Shown here one piece after another: positions 24,250-31,392 of a stretch of DNA of 39,984 bases (position 1 is its first letter; each line of letters begins with the position of its first letter). Made by a program: the position numbers and the translations under genes. Below the pieces are notes generated by a model that worked only from the letters and a program-made list of their open reading frames with translations, ran no database searches and was not told where the DNA came from. The stretch is taken from the IMG/VR virus record IMGVR_UViG_3300023276_000451, positions 1 to 39,984 of that record, one strand, 5' to 3'. Source of the stretch: a virus.

Positions 24250-25445
24250 CTCATTAACTCAACACTATACCCAGTCTGAGAAGAAGAAACCCATTTCTCT
24301 TCTTGACTATTTTCTATATATAGATGAAAGATTAGCGCCTGCTTACCTTCCTCCCACCTAACAACACGACCTATTCGTTGAATAAGATCTTTTGTTTTGC
24401 TGGTTCCACTGGCTATAATAGCCATTGAAATATCCGGGACATTCATGCCCTCGTTCAAAGCCTTAGCAGTTGAAATACGTGTAACCTTAGTTCTGTTATC
24501 TATAAGTTTGTCTAAATTAGCCTTGCGGGCCTTTTTACCAATCTTACTATGAAAACTTACACAGTTATCACCTAGTTCATCTGTGACTTTGTCAGCAAAT
24601 TCAATAGTCTGAGAAAATATGATTATCTTCCTCTCAGGGTATAGTTCACATAAATGTTTAACAGCATCGATCTTAGCCTCAGAGTTATATAATAACTTCT
24701 TACGCTTTGCCATAGCTGCATTACATCTAAATGGAAATGTCTTATTCTCGTCATCGAGAGACATTCCTTTACGTTGTAAAAACGTTTCATAATTACGCGG
24801 TTTCATACATGAATACATTAACTTAAGGTCCCTATCAAAGAAAGGGAACAAGCCATTAAATGAATTATTAGCTGAAGTATAAGACTTTTTCTCAGCCCCA
24901 GATAATTTTAATGGTATATTATATATTGTGAAATCACTAATTAGTTTTAAATCTCTTGCTTTCTGCGTATTAAGTCTGTCACATATTGGTGCAACAGCAT
25001 TTAATAACGGCATTTTAACAGGATCTATATAAGCAGACAGTCCTAAAACTTTATCATACTTATTTCGTGAAAAGAAATTAAAATACTCTGGAGCTATATA
25101 ATTATGTATTTCATCTGCTATGACTAAATCATAATGATGTCCTATATATTTATATGCAGTTTGTATACATACAGCTTCTACACATGTATTATATACATCC
25201 ATATGTCCCCATTTCTTAAATTCTTCTTTCCATGCACGGTCTCTAATAGTTTCAGTTGGTGTTAAAATTAAAATGTTACAATCCATACCTGATTTTTTCG
25301 CTATTAGGGCCGCTGCTAATACACCACATCTTGTCTTACCAACACCTGTAGCATATTGTAATGTTCCTTTTCCATTAACTGGATAAGACCACCACTTATT
25401 CAACCCTTTGCGTTGAATCTTGTCTTTTGTTTCATTTGCACTCAT
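24234..25445 (-). CDS. SF2 DNA/RNA helicase (DEIH-box)
   Basis: 403 aa. Motif I is A-T-G-V-G-K-T-R (32-39), motif Ia is I-L-T-P-T, motif II is D111-E-I-H114, motif III is L-S-A-Y (usually S-A-T), motif IV is I-I-I-F-S-Q-T, motif V is L-N-E-G-M-N-V-P-D, and motif VI is Q-R-I-G-R-V-V-R near residue 370. The order and spacing fit SF2 helicases of the UvsW/XPB type. T4 UvsW unwinds branched DNA and R-loops and promotes the switch to recombination-driven replication. It follows the DNA polymerase gene by 11 bases. The last codons take part in a hairpin. Confidence 0.86.
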   Translation of the reverse strand: MSANETKDKIQRKGLNKWWSYPVNGKGTLQYATGVGKTRCGVLAAALIAKKSGMDCNILILTPTETIRDRAWKEEFKKWGHMDVYNTCVEAVCIQTAYKYIGHHYDLVIADEIHNYIAPEYFNFFSRNKYDKVLGLSAYIDPVKMPLLNAVAPICDRLNTQKARDLKLISDFTIYNIPLKLSGAEKKSYTSANNSFNGLFPFFDRDLKLMYSCMKPRNYETFLQRKGMSLDDENKTFPFRCNAAMAKRKKLLYNSEAKIDAVKHLCELYPERKIIIFSQTIEFADKVTDELGDNCVSFHSKIGKKARKANLDKLIDNRTKVTRISTAKALNEGMNVPDISMAIIASGTSKTKDLIQRIGRVVRWEEGKQALIFHLYIENSQEEKWVSSSQTGYSVELMRLEQS

Positions 25446-25456
25446 ATTATTTAATT

Positions 25457-27313
25457 TTATTTACACCACTCTTTACTTATAGTATAATCTACACCCATAG
25501 GAAAATCAGGGATGATTACAGCACCAGCTTGACGCATTAATTCACTTTGAATCTCTGCCCACTCTTCTGCTTTATCTTCTCTAACTTCTACACCTATTTC
25601 ATCATGGACCTGTGTTACTAAATATGCAGGATAGTCTAATGTCTTAATCTTATCTCTAATCATAATCATTGCTAACTTAATCATATCTGCACCAGTTCCT
25701 TGAATTGGAGTATTTTTACTTGCACGCTCAATAGCACCAAATTCCTTGAAATCTTTTCGAGGACTCATACCATTGTGCCAGTTCTCAAACCATCTAATCC
25801 TCCTAAAAGGTTTAAAAGTTCGAATAAATCCATGTTGCGTACCATAATTACCCAAACTATTCAAGAACCCACCAATTTTAGGGAATTCACTGAAATATTG
25901 ATTAATTAATGCTTCCGCATCATCGACTGTTATTTGCAGAGTATCTGATAATTTAAATTTACTCATACCATAAGCAAGACCGAAGTTAATAGTCTTGATT
26001 GCAGTTCTAAGTTTCTTTTTCTCATCAGCGTCGGCTTCACGCCATTTCTCTTTAAATACCATATCAGCACATATACTGTGAAGATCTGCTTCTTCTTTAC
26101 GTGCTTTCATCCATACAGGATCTTTGGACCCTGAAGCTATAATACCTAACTCTTGACCTGAATAGTCTACAGATATTAATTTATATCCTTCTCTTGCTTT
26201 AAAACAATTTCTAAATTTATTATCTGCAGGTATATTCTGCATGTTAGGTTTATTATCTGATTTCATACCACTTGATACACGACCGGTATTAAGTATTTGC
26301 CAGAAACTAGTTCTTACCTTATCGTCTTTCATAACATATTTAAGAAAAGATTTACCATAGGTTGATACAACCTTTTGTTTCTCTTTATACTTTAAATATT
26401 TATTAATGAATGCCTTATGCTTAAACTTAGATAGTTCAAAGGCATTAACCTTTTCAATATCTAAACCATATTCCTTAAAGACTTTCAGTACTTGGGTAGG
26501 GCTTGACCATTTAATATCTATCTTACGGATCTTTTCAGCGGGAATAAACATATCAGTTTGGAATGATGTCTTCACAAACTTATTAAGGTTTAATGCATAT
26601 ATCATATCATCTAATTGTTTTTCCATGCCTATTACTTCAACTTCAGAGTTATCAGCTATTGCTAACCATTTCTCTGAGTCAAAGTTTAATCCATTAAACT
26701 CAATATCAGCAAAAGCTAAAGCTGCATTATTCTCTAAGTGCAGAACCTTCTCAAGGTCTAATTCTTTAACTTTTACTAATTGTTGTTCTCTAATATCTAT
26801 AAGGTGCTCTACATCTTCAGCGCCATATAATATTTGTTCAGTATTAAAAGGTTTACCGTCTAGTCCAACAAACTTGTTACGAACTTCTTTATTTAATTCT
26901 TTACTTAAGTATCTCTGTGTCAGTGCATTAAGTGAGTAACCTACATTAAGTTTACCACAGTTAATTACACCTTCAGCCAGCATAGTATCATATGGATTTT
27001 TAATATCCACATTCCACCAGCTTTTTAAGAATTTATAATCAAATTTAATATTATGAAATATCTTCACAATATCAGGATTTTCCAGAATTGGAATAAGAGG
27101 TTCAATACCAATGTATCTTGTATCAATGACATACTGAACGTCCTTAGTACCGATCTGAAACATAACAACTTTCTTTGTTAAGAAATCTTTGCCTTCTGTT
27201 TCAGTATCGACGCCAAGTACAGTTTGTTCAGATAAATAACTTACAGCTTCATTCATACTCACACATTCAAAGACAGGGTCTATGTCTTGGTGTGCACAAA
27301 TTAGCTTTATCAT
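25457..27313 (-). CDS. Family A DNA polymerase with 3'-5' exonuclease
   Basis: 618 aa. The exonuclease domain has Exo I D36-T-E38, Exo II H-N-I-K-F-D92 and Exo III Y163-G-A-E-D167. The polymerase domain has motif A V-D383-Y-S-G-Q-E388-L, motif B R436-T-A-I-K440-T-I-N-F444-G-L-A-Y448-G, and motif C V-H570-D571-E572. Thus both proofreading and synthesis residues are complete. No 5'-3' nuclease domain is present, as is usual for phage Pol I-like replicases. Motif A reads D-Y-S-G-Q-E instead of D-Y-S-Q-I-E, with the glutamate kept. This is the likely replicase of the phage. Confidence 0.95.
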   Translation of the reverse strand: MIKLICAHQDIDPVFECVSMNEAVSYLSEQTVLGVDTETEGKDFLTKKVVMFQIGTKDVQYVIDTRYIGIEPLIPILENPDIVKIFHNIKFDYKFLKSWWNVDIKNPYDTMLAEGVINCGKLNVGYSLNALTQRYLSKELNKEVRNKFVGLDGKPFNTEQILYGAEDVEHLIDIREQQLVKVKELDLEKVLHLENNAALAFADIEFNGLNFDSEKWLAIADNSEVEVIGMEKQLDDMIYALNLNKFVKTSFQTDMFIPAEKIRKIDIKWSSPTQVLKVFKEYGLDIEKVNAFELSKFKHKAFINKYLKYKEKQKVVSTYGKSFLKYVMKDDKVRTSFWQILNTGRVSSGMKSDNKPNMQNIPADNKFRNCFKAREGYKLISVDYSGQELGIIASGSKDPVWMKARKEEADLHSICADMVFKEKWREADADEKKKLRTAIKTINFGLAYGMSKFKLSDTLQITVDDAEALINQYFSEFPKIGGFLNSLGNYGTQHGFIRTFKPFRRIRWFENWHNGMSPRKDFKEFGAIERASKNTPIQGTGADMIKLAMIMIRDKIKTLDYPAYLVTQVHDEIGVEVREDKAEEWAEIQSELMRQAGAVIIPDFPMGVDYTISKEWCK

Positions 27314-27314
27314 A

Positions 27315-27602
27315 TCATTTCTCTTCTTTTTGTTGTTCTTTTACTAAATTCATTGTATCTTCAAAACTAGGAAGACCTCCAAGATCCTCCATCAATAAAT
27401 CATCCTCTACTAGATCTGCTAAGTAACTTGTTACCTCGCTTGTTTCTAAATAATGGACAACGTTTTGTAAATAACTGATCTCATATTCACTGTTTTGAAA
27501 GATTCCTTTGTCTTTAGATTCTTCCTTACACAGTTTTATTACTTGTTTCATACTCTCGAGATCATTATTGTCTAGAGTAGAAATCCATTTCATGTGTCCC
27601 AT
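27315..27602 (-). CDS. Hypothetical acidic helical protein
   Basis: 95 aa, or 92 aa from the second methionine (M-K-W-I-S-T-L). The stop is 1 base before the DNA polymerase start, so the two are co-translated. It is rich in E, D, L and K, with no cysteine pairs or membrane segment; predicted mostly helical by eye (L-E-S-M-K-Q-V-I-K-L, Y-L-A-D-L-V-E-D-D-L-L). Function not recognised. The position immediately ahead of the polymerase could suggest an accessory subunit, but there is no sequence support. Confidence 0.65.
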   Translation of the reverse strand: MGHMKWISTLDNNDLESMKQVIKLCKEESKDKGIFQNSEYEISYLQNVVHYLETSEVTSYLADLVEDDLLMEDLGGLPSFEDTMNLVKEQQKEEK

Positions 27603-27603
27603 C

Positions 27604-27684
27604 TTATTGATCGTTATAGGTTAATAAACCCACAGCTGCAATAAATAAGAACACACCTATCATTACTAATACTACTTTCATCAT
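27604..27684 (-). CDS. 26-aa single-membrane-span microprotein
   Basis: A short ORF beginning M-M-K-V-V-L-V-M and ending L-L-T-Y-N-D-Q. Residues 4-21 are a continuous hydrophobic stretch (V-V-L-V-M-I-G-V-F-L-F-I-A-A-V-G-L-L), enough for one membrane span, flanked by one lysine and a short polar tail. The stop is 1 base from the next start, matching the tight packing of this block, and without it the stretch between the reductase and the 95-aa gene would be unexplained. It could be a small inner-membrane modulator. The ORF is short, so the coding call is moderate. Confidence 0.5.
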   Translation of the reverse strand: MMKVVLVMIGVFLFIAAVGLLTYNDQ

Positions 27685-27730
27685 AACATTTCTATTTTAA
27701 ATTAATAAATTGCCTGTAGATTCTGTTATG

Positions 27731-29590
27731 TTAAACTATTTCACATGATCCACCAGCACATGCTATTTCTTGGCTCCTTGTTGTATTATCATCTTTTTCT
27801 CTGATTTTACGAAGGTCAATAGCTTGTAACTCATTTATCATAGAGTAATATTTTGACTTGGAAATGTTTTCGAATGGAGCTTGTATATAAGATCCTCCAT
27901 CAAATGGTAATATACTTAAACCATTAAATGTGTCTCTATTTTTCCACATCCAGTCACCAACCTCTTTCCATTCATTTTCTTTAATGGATACAGTGGCTGA
28001 TACATTGTTTGTGTTATCTCCTGTTCGATGTCCTTCTCTTACCCATTCTAAGTTAAATACTCTAACTCGTTCAAGTAATTGAAGTGCTGTTTCTTCATGT
28101 CGTAAAATGGAGTTGGCAGGAGCCTTTTGAGGGATCTCAATTACTGCAGAGTTTGGTATTAGTTTCATATCTTCAACCAACTCAGGATGAGCTTTGGCCA
28201 AATACTTATATAATTCCTCATCTTTAGTGCATTGCATACGTCTAATATAATAGTCGTTATGCCACGCATGTATACCTGAAGATGTCCCTAATACACAACT
28301 CGTAGTTCCGGAAGGTTTAATAGTCGTTACCCTCGCTGCTTTATTGATACCTAATAACTTTGCATAGTATTCATTGGCATCCATTGCAACTTTCGCTGCC
28401 TGGTTCAAATCATACTTCAAAATCGTACCGCTTCCTATTCCTGTCATCCCAACACCAATTAAGGCGTCTTTTTCAGTTGTTGTTCTCCATATTGGTCGAA
28501 GATAATGGAAGTTCGCGAAACTAGCTTGTAGTGTTCCTAGTAGTGATGCTAATTTACACCTCTTCGATAAATCTTCTTGTGACTCAATATTTGAAACGTT
28601 AACCTCAGTGAGATTACAAAATTGAAATGGTTTTAAGGCAATCTCGCAACAAGGGTTTGTACCATAATCACTATTATTAGTGAAATACATACCCGGCTCG
28701 CCTGCGTTAGACTCTTGAACTTTCGTCCAAAATGTCTTAAACTCAGAACGAGTGATTCGGTGTCTACGAATAACTGCACTGTTGTTAGCCCGTCCTCTTT
28801 GAGGATTCAGCTCCCACCAATTTCCATATTTACTTGTTAGCATTTCTTCATCATCCATTGAGAATAATGAGATCAATGCTGCTCTCCTAATACCGCCTGC
28901 AAGCACAGCGTCAGCGATATAACACACCATATCGTGTACCTCCAAAGGCTTAAGAGAACTTCCTGTTTGTTTTCTGTTTAATAATGTTTCTAAATGATAT
29001 AAGCACGTTTTCAACGGCTCAGGACCGGGAGCTTTACCCCCAGCAGTTACTAGTCGGGACCCTTTCGGACGAATATCAGAGAAGTCAAATAATGGCTTCG
29101 TCTTTCTTATTCCTAGAAAGCTTCCAACTAGATGTCTTACAGCATCAGCCCAACCTTCAATAGAATCACTAATTAAATATTTCTGACTCTTTTGTGGTTT
29201 AACTATTTCTGGTAAGTTTCTTACATGTTTATATTGTACTGAATATCCAACACCTGTTCCTCCTAGTAAAAGGAACATAATTTCAGAGAAAGCTCTGTAA
29301 TCATCTATTGGTAAATATGCACAGTTGTAAATCCTTGATTCTGACTTAGTTATAGCAGCTCCCGCGAACTGCATAGCCCTCATCGAAGGTAGTATTTTCT
29401 TATCTTTTACAAATTTCATAGCTTCTTTTATATCCTTGGCTATGTTAGGATGTTTAGTAATCATCATATCTTGATAACGATTACATATTTCACTGAAGGT
29501 TTCCCTTCTACCTTTTTCAGGCATAAACTTGGCGTATTTATTGAAGACGACTATGTCGCTTAATATCTGGTTAGATATATCCATTTGCAT
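27731..29590 (-). CDS. nrdJ: Adenosylcobalamin-dependent (class II) ribonucleoside-triphosphate reductase
   Basis: 619 aa, shorter than the Lactobacillus leichmannii enzyme (739 aa). All key residues can be placed: C90 in N-C-A-Y-L and C325 in F-Q-F-C-N-L form the active-site pair, C314 in N312-P-C-C-E316 is the thiyl-radical cysteine with its N and E partners (the 11-residue spacing between C314 and C325 equals that in L. leichmannii), and C611-A-G-G-S-C616 is the C-terminal redox pair. It converts ribonucleotides to deoxyribonucleotides for phage DNA synthesis and needs host B12 but no oxygen. The C-x4-C tail shows that it is the monomeric RTPR type. No intein is present. Confidence 0.95.
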   Translation of the reverse strand: MQMDISNQILSDIVVFNKYAKFMPEKGRRETFSEICNRYQDMMITKHPNIAKDIKEAMKFVKDKKILPSMRAMQFAGAAITKSESRIYNCAYLPIDDYRAFSEIMFLLLGGTGVGYSVQYKHVRNLPEIVKPQKSQKYLISDSIEGWADAVRHLVGSFLGIRKTKPLFDFSDIRPKGSRLVTAGGKAPGPEPLKTCLYHLETLLNRKQTGSSLKPLEVHDMVCYIADAVLAGGIRRAALISLFSMDDEEMLTSKYGNWWELNPQRGRANNSAVIRRHRITRSEFKTFWTKVQESNAGEPGMYFTNNSDYGTNPCCEIALKPFQFCNLTEVNVSNIESQEDLSKRCKLASLLGTLQASFANFHYLRPIWRTTTEKDALIGVGMTGIGSGTILKYDLNQAAKVAMDANEYYAKLLGINKAARVTTIKPSGTTSCVLGTSSGIHAWHNDYYIRRMQCTKDEELYKYLAKAHPELVEDMKLIPNSAVIEIPQKAPANSILRHEETALQLLERVRVFNLEWVREGHRTGDNTNNVSATVSIKENEWKEVGDWMWKNRDTFNGLSILPFDGGSYIQAPFENISKSKYYSMINELQAIDLRKIREKDDNTTRSQEIACAGGSCEIV

Positions 29591-29621
29591 TTATCTTTAA
29601 ATGTTATTAAAATGTATTTAT

Positions 29622-29713
29622 AGAGTAGTAAGGATTCGAACCTAGAACTGAATTCAGTTTCGAGCACCATGATACTCTCTCTTTTTGAAGCACATTCCAA
29701 CATTGCCTACTCT
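29622..29713 (-). tRNA. Divergent tRNA-like element, isotype undetermined
   Basis: Read on the minus strand, AGAGTAG pairs perfectly with CTACTCT (92 nt end to end; the pairing extends to nine with flanking bases). GGTTCGAATCC forms a typical T loop, although only three of the five T-stem pairs hold. TTGGAA has the GG of a D loop inside a three-pair GCA/TGC stem, and ACTGAATTCAGT could be a class II variable arm. No regular anticodon arm forms: the best candidate, GAGTA/TGCTC, has a six-base loop containing CAT and lies 12 bases too far from the D arm. It is therefore either a degenerate tRNA or a tRNA mimic upstream of the reductase gene. CCA is not encoded. Confidence 0.5.
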
Positions 29714-29735
29714 ATTAATACATTGTATTTCTAGG

Positions 29736-29749
29736 TAGTGTTGAGTTGT
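29736..29749 (-). repeat. Shared AACAACTCAACACTA leader motif, copy 1
   Basis: On the minus strand this reads AACAACTCAACACTA just after a CCCTTTT run, in the leader between the 67-aa gene and the tRNA-like element. The same 14 bases (AACAACTCAACACT) occur in the leader at 32327-32340. Their AACTCAACACT(A) core is the exact reverse complement of a stretch in the putative small RNA at 32437-32530. Confidence 0.55.
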
Positions 29750-29761
29750 TAAAAGGGTAGC

Positions 29762-29787
29762 AAAGATAACTAATTTAGTTAATCTTT
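29762..29787 (-). terminator. A/T-rich hairpin at the end of the 67-aa gene
   Basis: Minus-strand AAAGAT-T-AACTA pairs with TAGTT-ATCTTT around an AAT loop, eleven pairs with one bulged T. It includes the stop codon. GCTACCCTTTT follows. The pairing is strong for this AT-rich context, but the stem holds few G/C pairs, so terminator activity is only possible. Confidence 0.4.
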
Positions 29788-29978
29788 CGCCCTCTTAAAT
29801 GTAATTTTATTCGTTTATTTATTTCTTTTCGTCTGGTCTTATAATCTTCATAAGTTTCATCCTCTTTACGTTGAGGATCCATATCAATATCAAAAAATGC
29901 AGAATCTTTATTTCCTGATAATGGTTCCGCAATGGGTACACCATAGCTTTTCCACTTGTTTTCTTTCTTTTTTGCCAT
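29775..29978 (-). CDS. Small basic protein
   Basis: 67 aa. It begins M-A-K-K-K-E-N-K-W and ends R-I-K-L-H-L-R-G-R-K-I-N, with a central D-I-D-M-D-P-Q-R-K. The closing pattern (E-x-Y-x-x-Y-K-x-R-R-K-x-x-N-K-x-I-K) resembles small basic proteins seen in many phages, but I cannot name a family. The strong charge suggests nucleic-acid or acidic-protein binding. It overlaps the upstream 71-aa ORF by 71 bases in another frame; the typical phage-like composition makes this the safer of the two. Confidence 0.65.
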   Translation of the reverse strand: MAKKKENKWKSYGVPIAEPLSGNKDSAFFDIDMDPQRKEDETYEDYKTRRKEINKRIKLHLRGRKIN

Positions 29979-30123
29979 ACTTTCTCTTTTTTTTTAATGT
30001 TTCTTTACTAACCCAAATTGTTGGCGGTGGATAAACCTTTTCACGCCAATCAGATCTTGGTGGAGTTACTATTTCACACTCTTTAGGTGAAATTTCGTCG
30101 ATTACATGTTGATATTTGCTCAC
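29908..30123 (-). CDS. Small basic protein with C-terminal CxxC
   Basis: 71 aa from a GTG that overlaps the upstream stop as GTGA. It carries a proline-rich middle (V-T-P-P-R-S-D-W and V-Y-P-P-P-T), a lysine-rich stretch and a final W-C-T-H-C-G-T half zinc knuckle. The 3' third overlaps the 67-aa gene by 71 bases. The coupled GTG start and coherent composition support it, but an ORF with so long an overlap could be partly fortuitous. Function not recognised. Confidence 0.5.
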   Translation of the reverse strand: MSKYQHVIDEISPKECEIVTPPRSDWREKVYPPPTIWVSKETLKKKRKYGKKERKQVEKLWCTHCGTIIRK

Positions 30124-30383
30124 GATTCAAGGAATTTACCTACTTCTTTAAGTTGTTCTTCCCTTATTTTATATAACTTAAGCTCTATCTCAACATTTCT
30201 CTTTTCTATTATTAATTGCTGTACTTCAGTCTTATATTTGTGTATATTATCATCTAAGTCAAGTAAATTAACTAGTAATTTATCATTCTGTTTAGCTTTT
30301 ACTTCAGTCATGATGATAAGACCTACAAATACTCCAACTGCAAATGTCAGCAAATATAATAACATTTCGCTACTTACTTCCAT
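30120..30383 (-). CDS. Membrane-anchored coiled-coil protein, possible i-spanin
   Basis: 87 aa. Residues 8-25 are a membrane span (L-L-Y-L-L-T-F-A-V-G-V-F-V-G-L-I-I-M), with a short acidic N-terminus inside. Residues 30-85 are charged heptad-like helix (K-Q-N-D-K-L-L-V-N-L-L-D-L-D). An N-terminal anchor followed by a periplasmic coiled coil is the architecture of Rz-type inner-membrane spanins, which join an outer-membrane lipoprotein to disrupt the outer membrane at lysis. The neighbouring gene, 4 bases upstream, encodes a small lipoprotein. The pair lies far from the endolysin, so the spanin idea is tentative; a superinfection-related membrane role is also possible. Confidence 0.6.
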   Translation of the reverse strand: MEVSSEMLLYLLTFAVGVFVGLIIMTEVKAKQNDKLLVNLLDLDDNIHKYKTEVQQLIIEKRNVEIELKLYKIREEQLKEVGKFLES

Positions 30384-30387
30384 AATT

Positions 30388-30597
30388 TTATTCTTTATTA
30401 ATTAATACTTTGTTATACTCAACAAATAATGAATCTCTTTGATAACTATACTCTAGGTATGCTTTCTCTAATTCATAATTTATTTCTGCTTGTCGTGGTG
30501 TCATATTGTATGAACATGATGATAATAGCACACAAACCACTATAAATAACACCACACGCAACCAACTTACATCACTTAATTTACTATTATCTTTCAT
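30388..30597 (-). CDS. Small lipoprotein, possible o-spanin
   Basis: 69 aa. A polar N-terminus (M-K-D-N-S-K-L) is followed by a hydrophobic signal (W-L-R-V-V-L-F-I-V-V-C-V-L-L) and a clear lipobox L-S-S-C, giving a mature lipoprotein of about 42 residues. The mature part is helical and charged (Q-A-E-I-N-Y-E-L-E-K-A-Y-L-E-Y), without the proline-rich stretch of lambda Rz1. Outer-membrane attachment is expected because no Asp follows the lipidated cysteine. With the adjoining membrane-anchored coiled-coil gene it could form a spanin complex, or it could be a surface lipoprotein blocking superinfection. The lipobox is certain, the role is not. Confidence 0.65.
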   Translation of the reverse strand: MKDNSKLSDVSWLRVVLFIVVCVLLSSCSYNMTPRQAEINYELEKAYLEYSYQRDSLFVEYNKVLINKE

Positions 30598-30632
30598 ATT
30601 TTATTACTTTAATTAAACATTTGTTTTATTTA

Positions 30633-30659
30633 ATAAGATATATAAGATATATAAGATAT
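30633..30659. repeat. Three tandem copies of ATAAGATAT
   Basis: Three perfect, adjacent 9-bp copies in AT-rich DNA upstream (on the minus strand, downstream of the 470-base gap and before the lipoprotein gene start at 30597). Such iterons can bind a regulator or an origin protein, but three copies of a low-complexity unit can also arise by slippage. Confidence 0.6.
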
Positions 30660-30758
30660 ATACTCATTACTATATTTCTCGCATATCTAATAGTTTATCT
30701 ATTGATTTCTTCGGATGTTCATGAGGCACGATGGCATATCTTATTAAAGTATAAGCCT

Positions 30759-30813
30759 AGTAAAAGAACCATCTTGCTAATACCACCTGGGGTTCACACG
30801 GTATTCTTTTACT
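30759..30813. ncRNA. Structured intergenic element with possible pseudoknot
   Basis: AGTAAAAGA pairs perfectly with TCTTTTACT (9 bp) and ATACC with GGTAT (5 bp). A 12-base single-stranded bulge lies on one side and there is a 15-base apical loop. In addition GAACC in the bulge side can pair with GGTTC in the apical loop, which would give an alternative fold or a pseudoknot. Which strand is transcribed is unclear; flanking genes are on the minus strand. Only the pairing is seen. Confidence 0.45.
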
Positions 30814-30901
30814 GACTCATACAGATTGAACACACACAAACCTTATTTGCAGTCAAATCATAACTAATACACTACTAATATGCAAGCATATCGAACATTG
30901 T

Positions 30902-31021
30902 TTAGTTAGGATTTGTGACCAGCTTTACACACACTGTGGCGTCTAACCGTTCCTGATTAGTTAATGTAGACTCTGGACATAGTTTATGTGGTTCAAAATA
31001 TTGTAAGCAGTTTGTCTTCAT
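30902..31021 (-). CDS. Possible 39-aa ORF
   Basis: Reads M-K-T-N-C-L-Q-Y-F-E and ends K-L-V-T-N-P-N. It has three cysteines (5, 15, 31) and a normal mix of codons, and it fills part of an otherwise empty stretch on the strand of its neighbours. There is no family match, no overlap coupling and no ribosome-binding site, so it may be chance. Confidence 0.3.
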   Translation of the reverse strand: MKTNCLQYFEPHKLCPESTLTNQERLDATVCVKLVTNPN

Positions 31022-31068
31022 GCTAAGGAATACGACGAATATCACGTCTTGGTTTATGACTTACATAT

Positions 31069-31305
31069 TCAGTCAAATAAGAACCTCTTACCTTGATTAT
31101 GGTAATATCTAGATTCTCTTGCTGCTACTGTACATACAAATGCCATTATTACTGCAAGTATAATAGCAATTAAGTTTGTTAATCCATTTCCAAGGTCAAA
31201 TGGACCTAAAATGATTAATACTATAGATACTGGAAATACTATCATACCAATGTATAATAGAGCGACACAAAATGTGTCTGCGAAATGTTTTAAATTATTC
31301 TTCAT
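31069..31305 (-). CDS. Small two-span membrane protein
   Basis: 78 aa. Two hydrophobic spans (about 13-34, V-A-L-L-Y-I-G-M-I-V-F-P-V-S-I-V-L-I-I-L, and 41-60, T-N-L-I-A-I-I-L-A-V-I-M-A-F-V) are separated by a short G/D/N turn, and a basic C-terminal tail (R-x-S-R-Y-Y-H-N-Q-G-K-R) follows. The hairpin topology resembles small holins or inner-membrane modulators, but it lies in the early block rather than with the endolysin, so an effect on the host membrane early in infection is equally possible. A UUCG-capped hairpin lies just upstream. Confidence 0.65.
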   Translation of the reverse strand: MKNNLKHFADTFCVALLYIGMIVFPVSIVLIILGPFDLGNGLTNLIAIILAVIMAFVCTVAARESRYYHNQGKRFLFD

Positions 31306-31342
31306 TTATTGTTTATGTGTTGTGGTATAAAGTTGTATGTAG

Positions 31343-31365
31343 GAGAGCTCCCGAAGGAGACTCTC
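31343..31365 (-). terminator. UUCG-capped hairpin after the 251-aa gene
   Basis: Minus-strand GAGAG-T-CTCC-TTCG-GGAG-CTCTC: a nine-pair stem with one bulged T, capped by the exceptionally stable C(UUCG)G tetraloop. It lies 28 bases after the stop of the 251-aa gene and before the two-span membrane gene. No T run follows, so it may protect the 3' end of an abundant early mRNA or pause polymerase rather than act as a classical intrinsic terminator. Confidence 0.6.
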
Positions 31366-31392
31366 ACACACACATAATCACACCTGATTAAA

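Larger units (their letters stand above)
30598..31068. other. Sparse 470-base stretch between membrane-protein genes
   Basis: No long ORF belongs here by context. It holds a threefold 9-bp tandem repeat (30633-30659), a structured inverted repeat (30759-30813) and one possible 39-codon minus-strand ORF (30902-31021). A 64-codon plus-strand ORF across the tandem repeat encodes repeated R-Y-I and is judged fortuitous. The remainder shows nothing I can name. Confidence 0.5.

Noticed and set aside
29591-29774. Cobalamin riboswitch upstream of the B12-dependent reductase gene
   Set aside because: A B12 switch would fit the enzyme, but no B12 box is seen and the conserved pairing there is that of a tRNA (acceptor stem and T loop).
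30621-30815. 64-codon plus-strand ORF over the tandem repeat
   Set aside because: It encodes repeated R-Y-I from the 9-bp repeats, lies on the opposite strand to all neighbours, and has no start signal.
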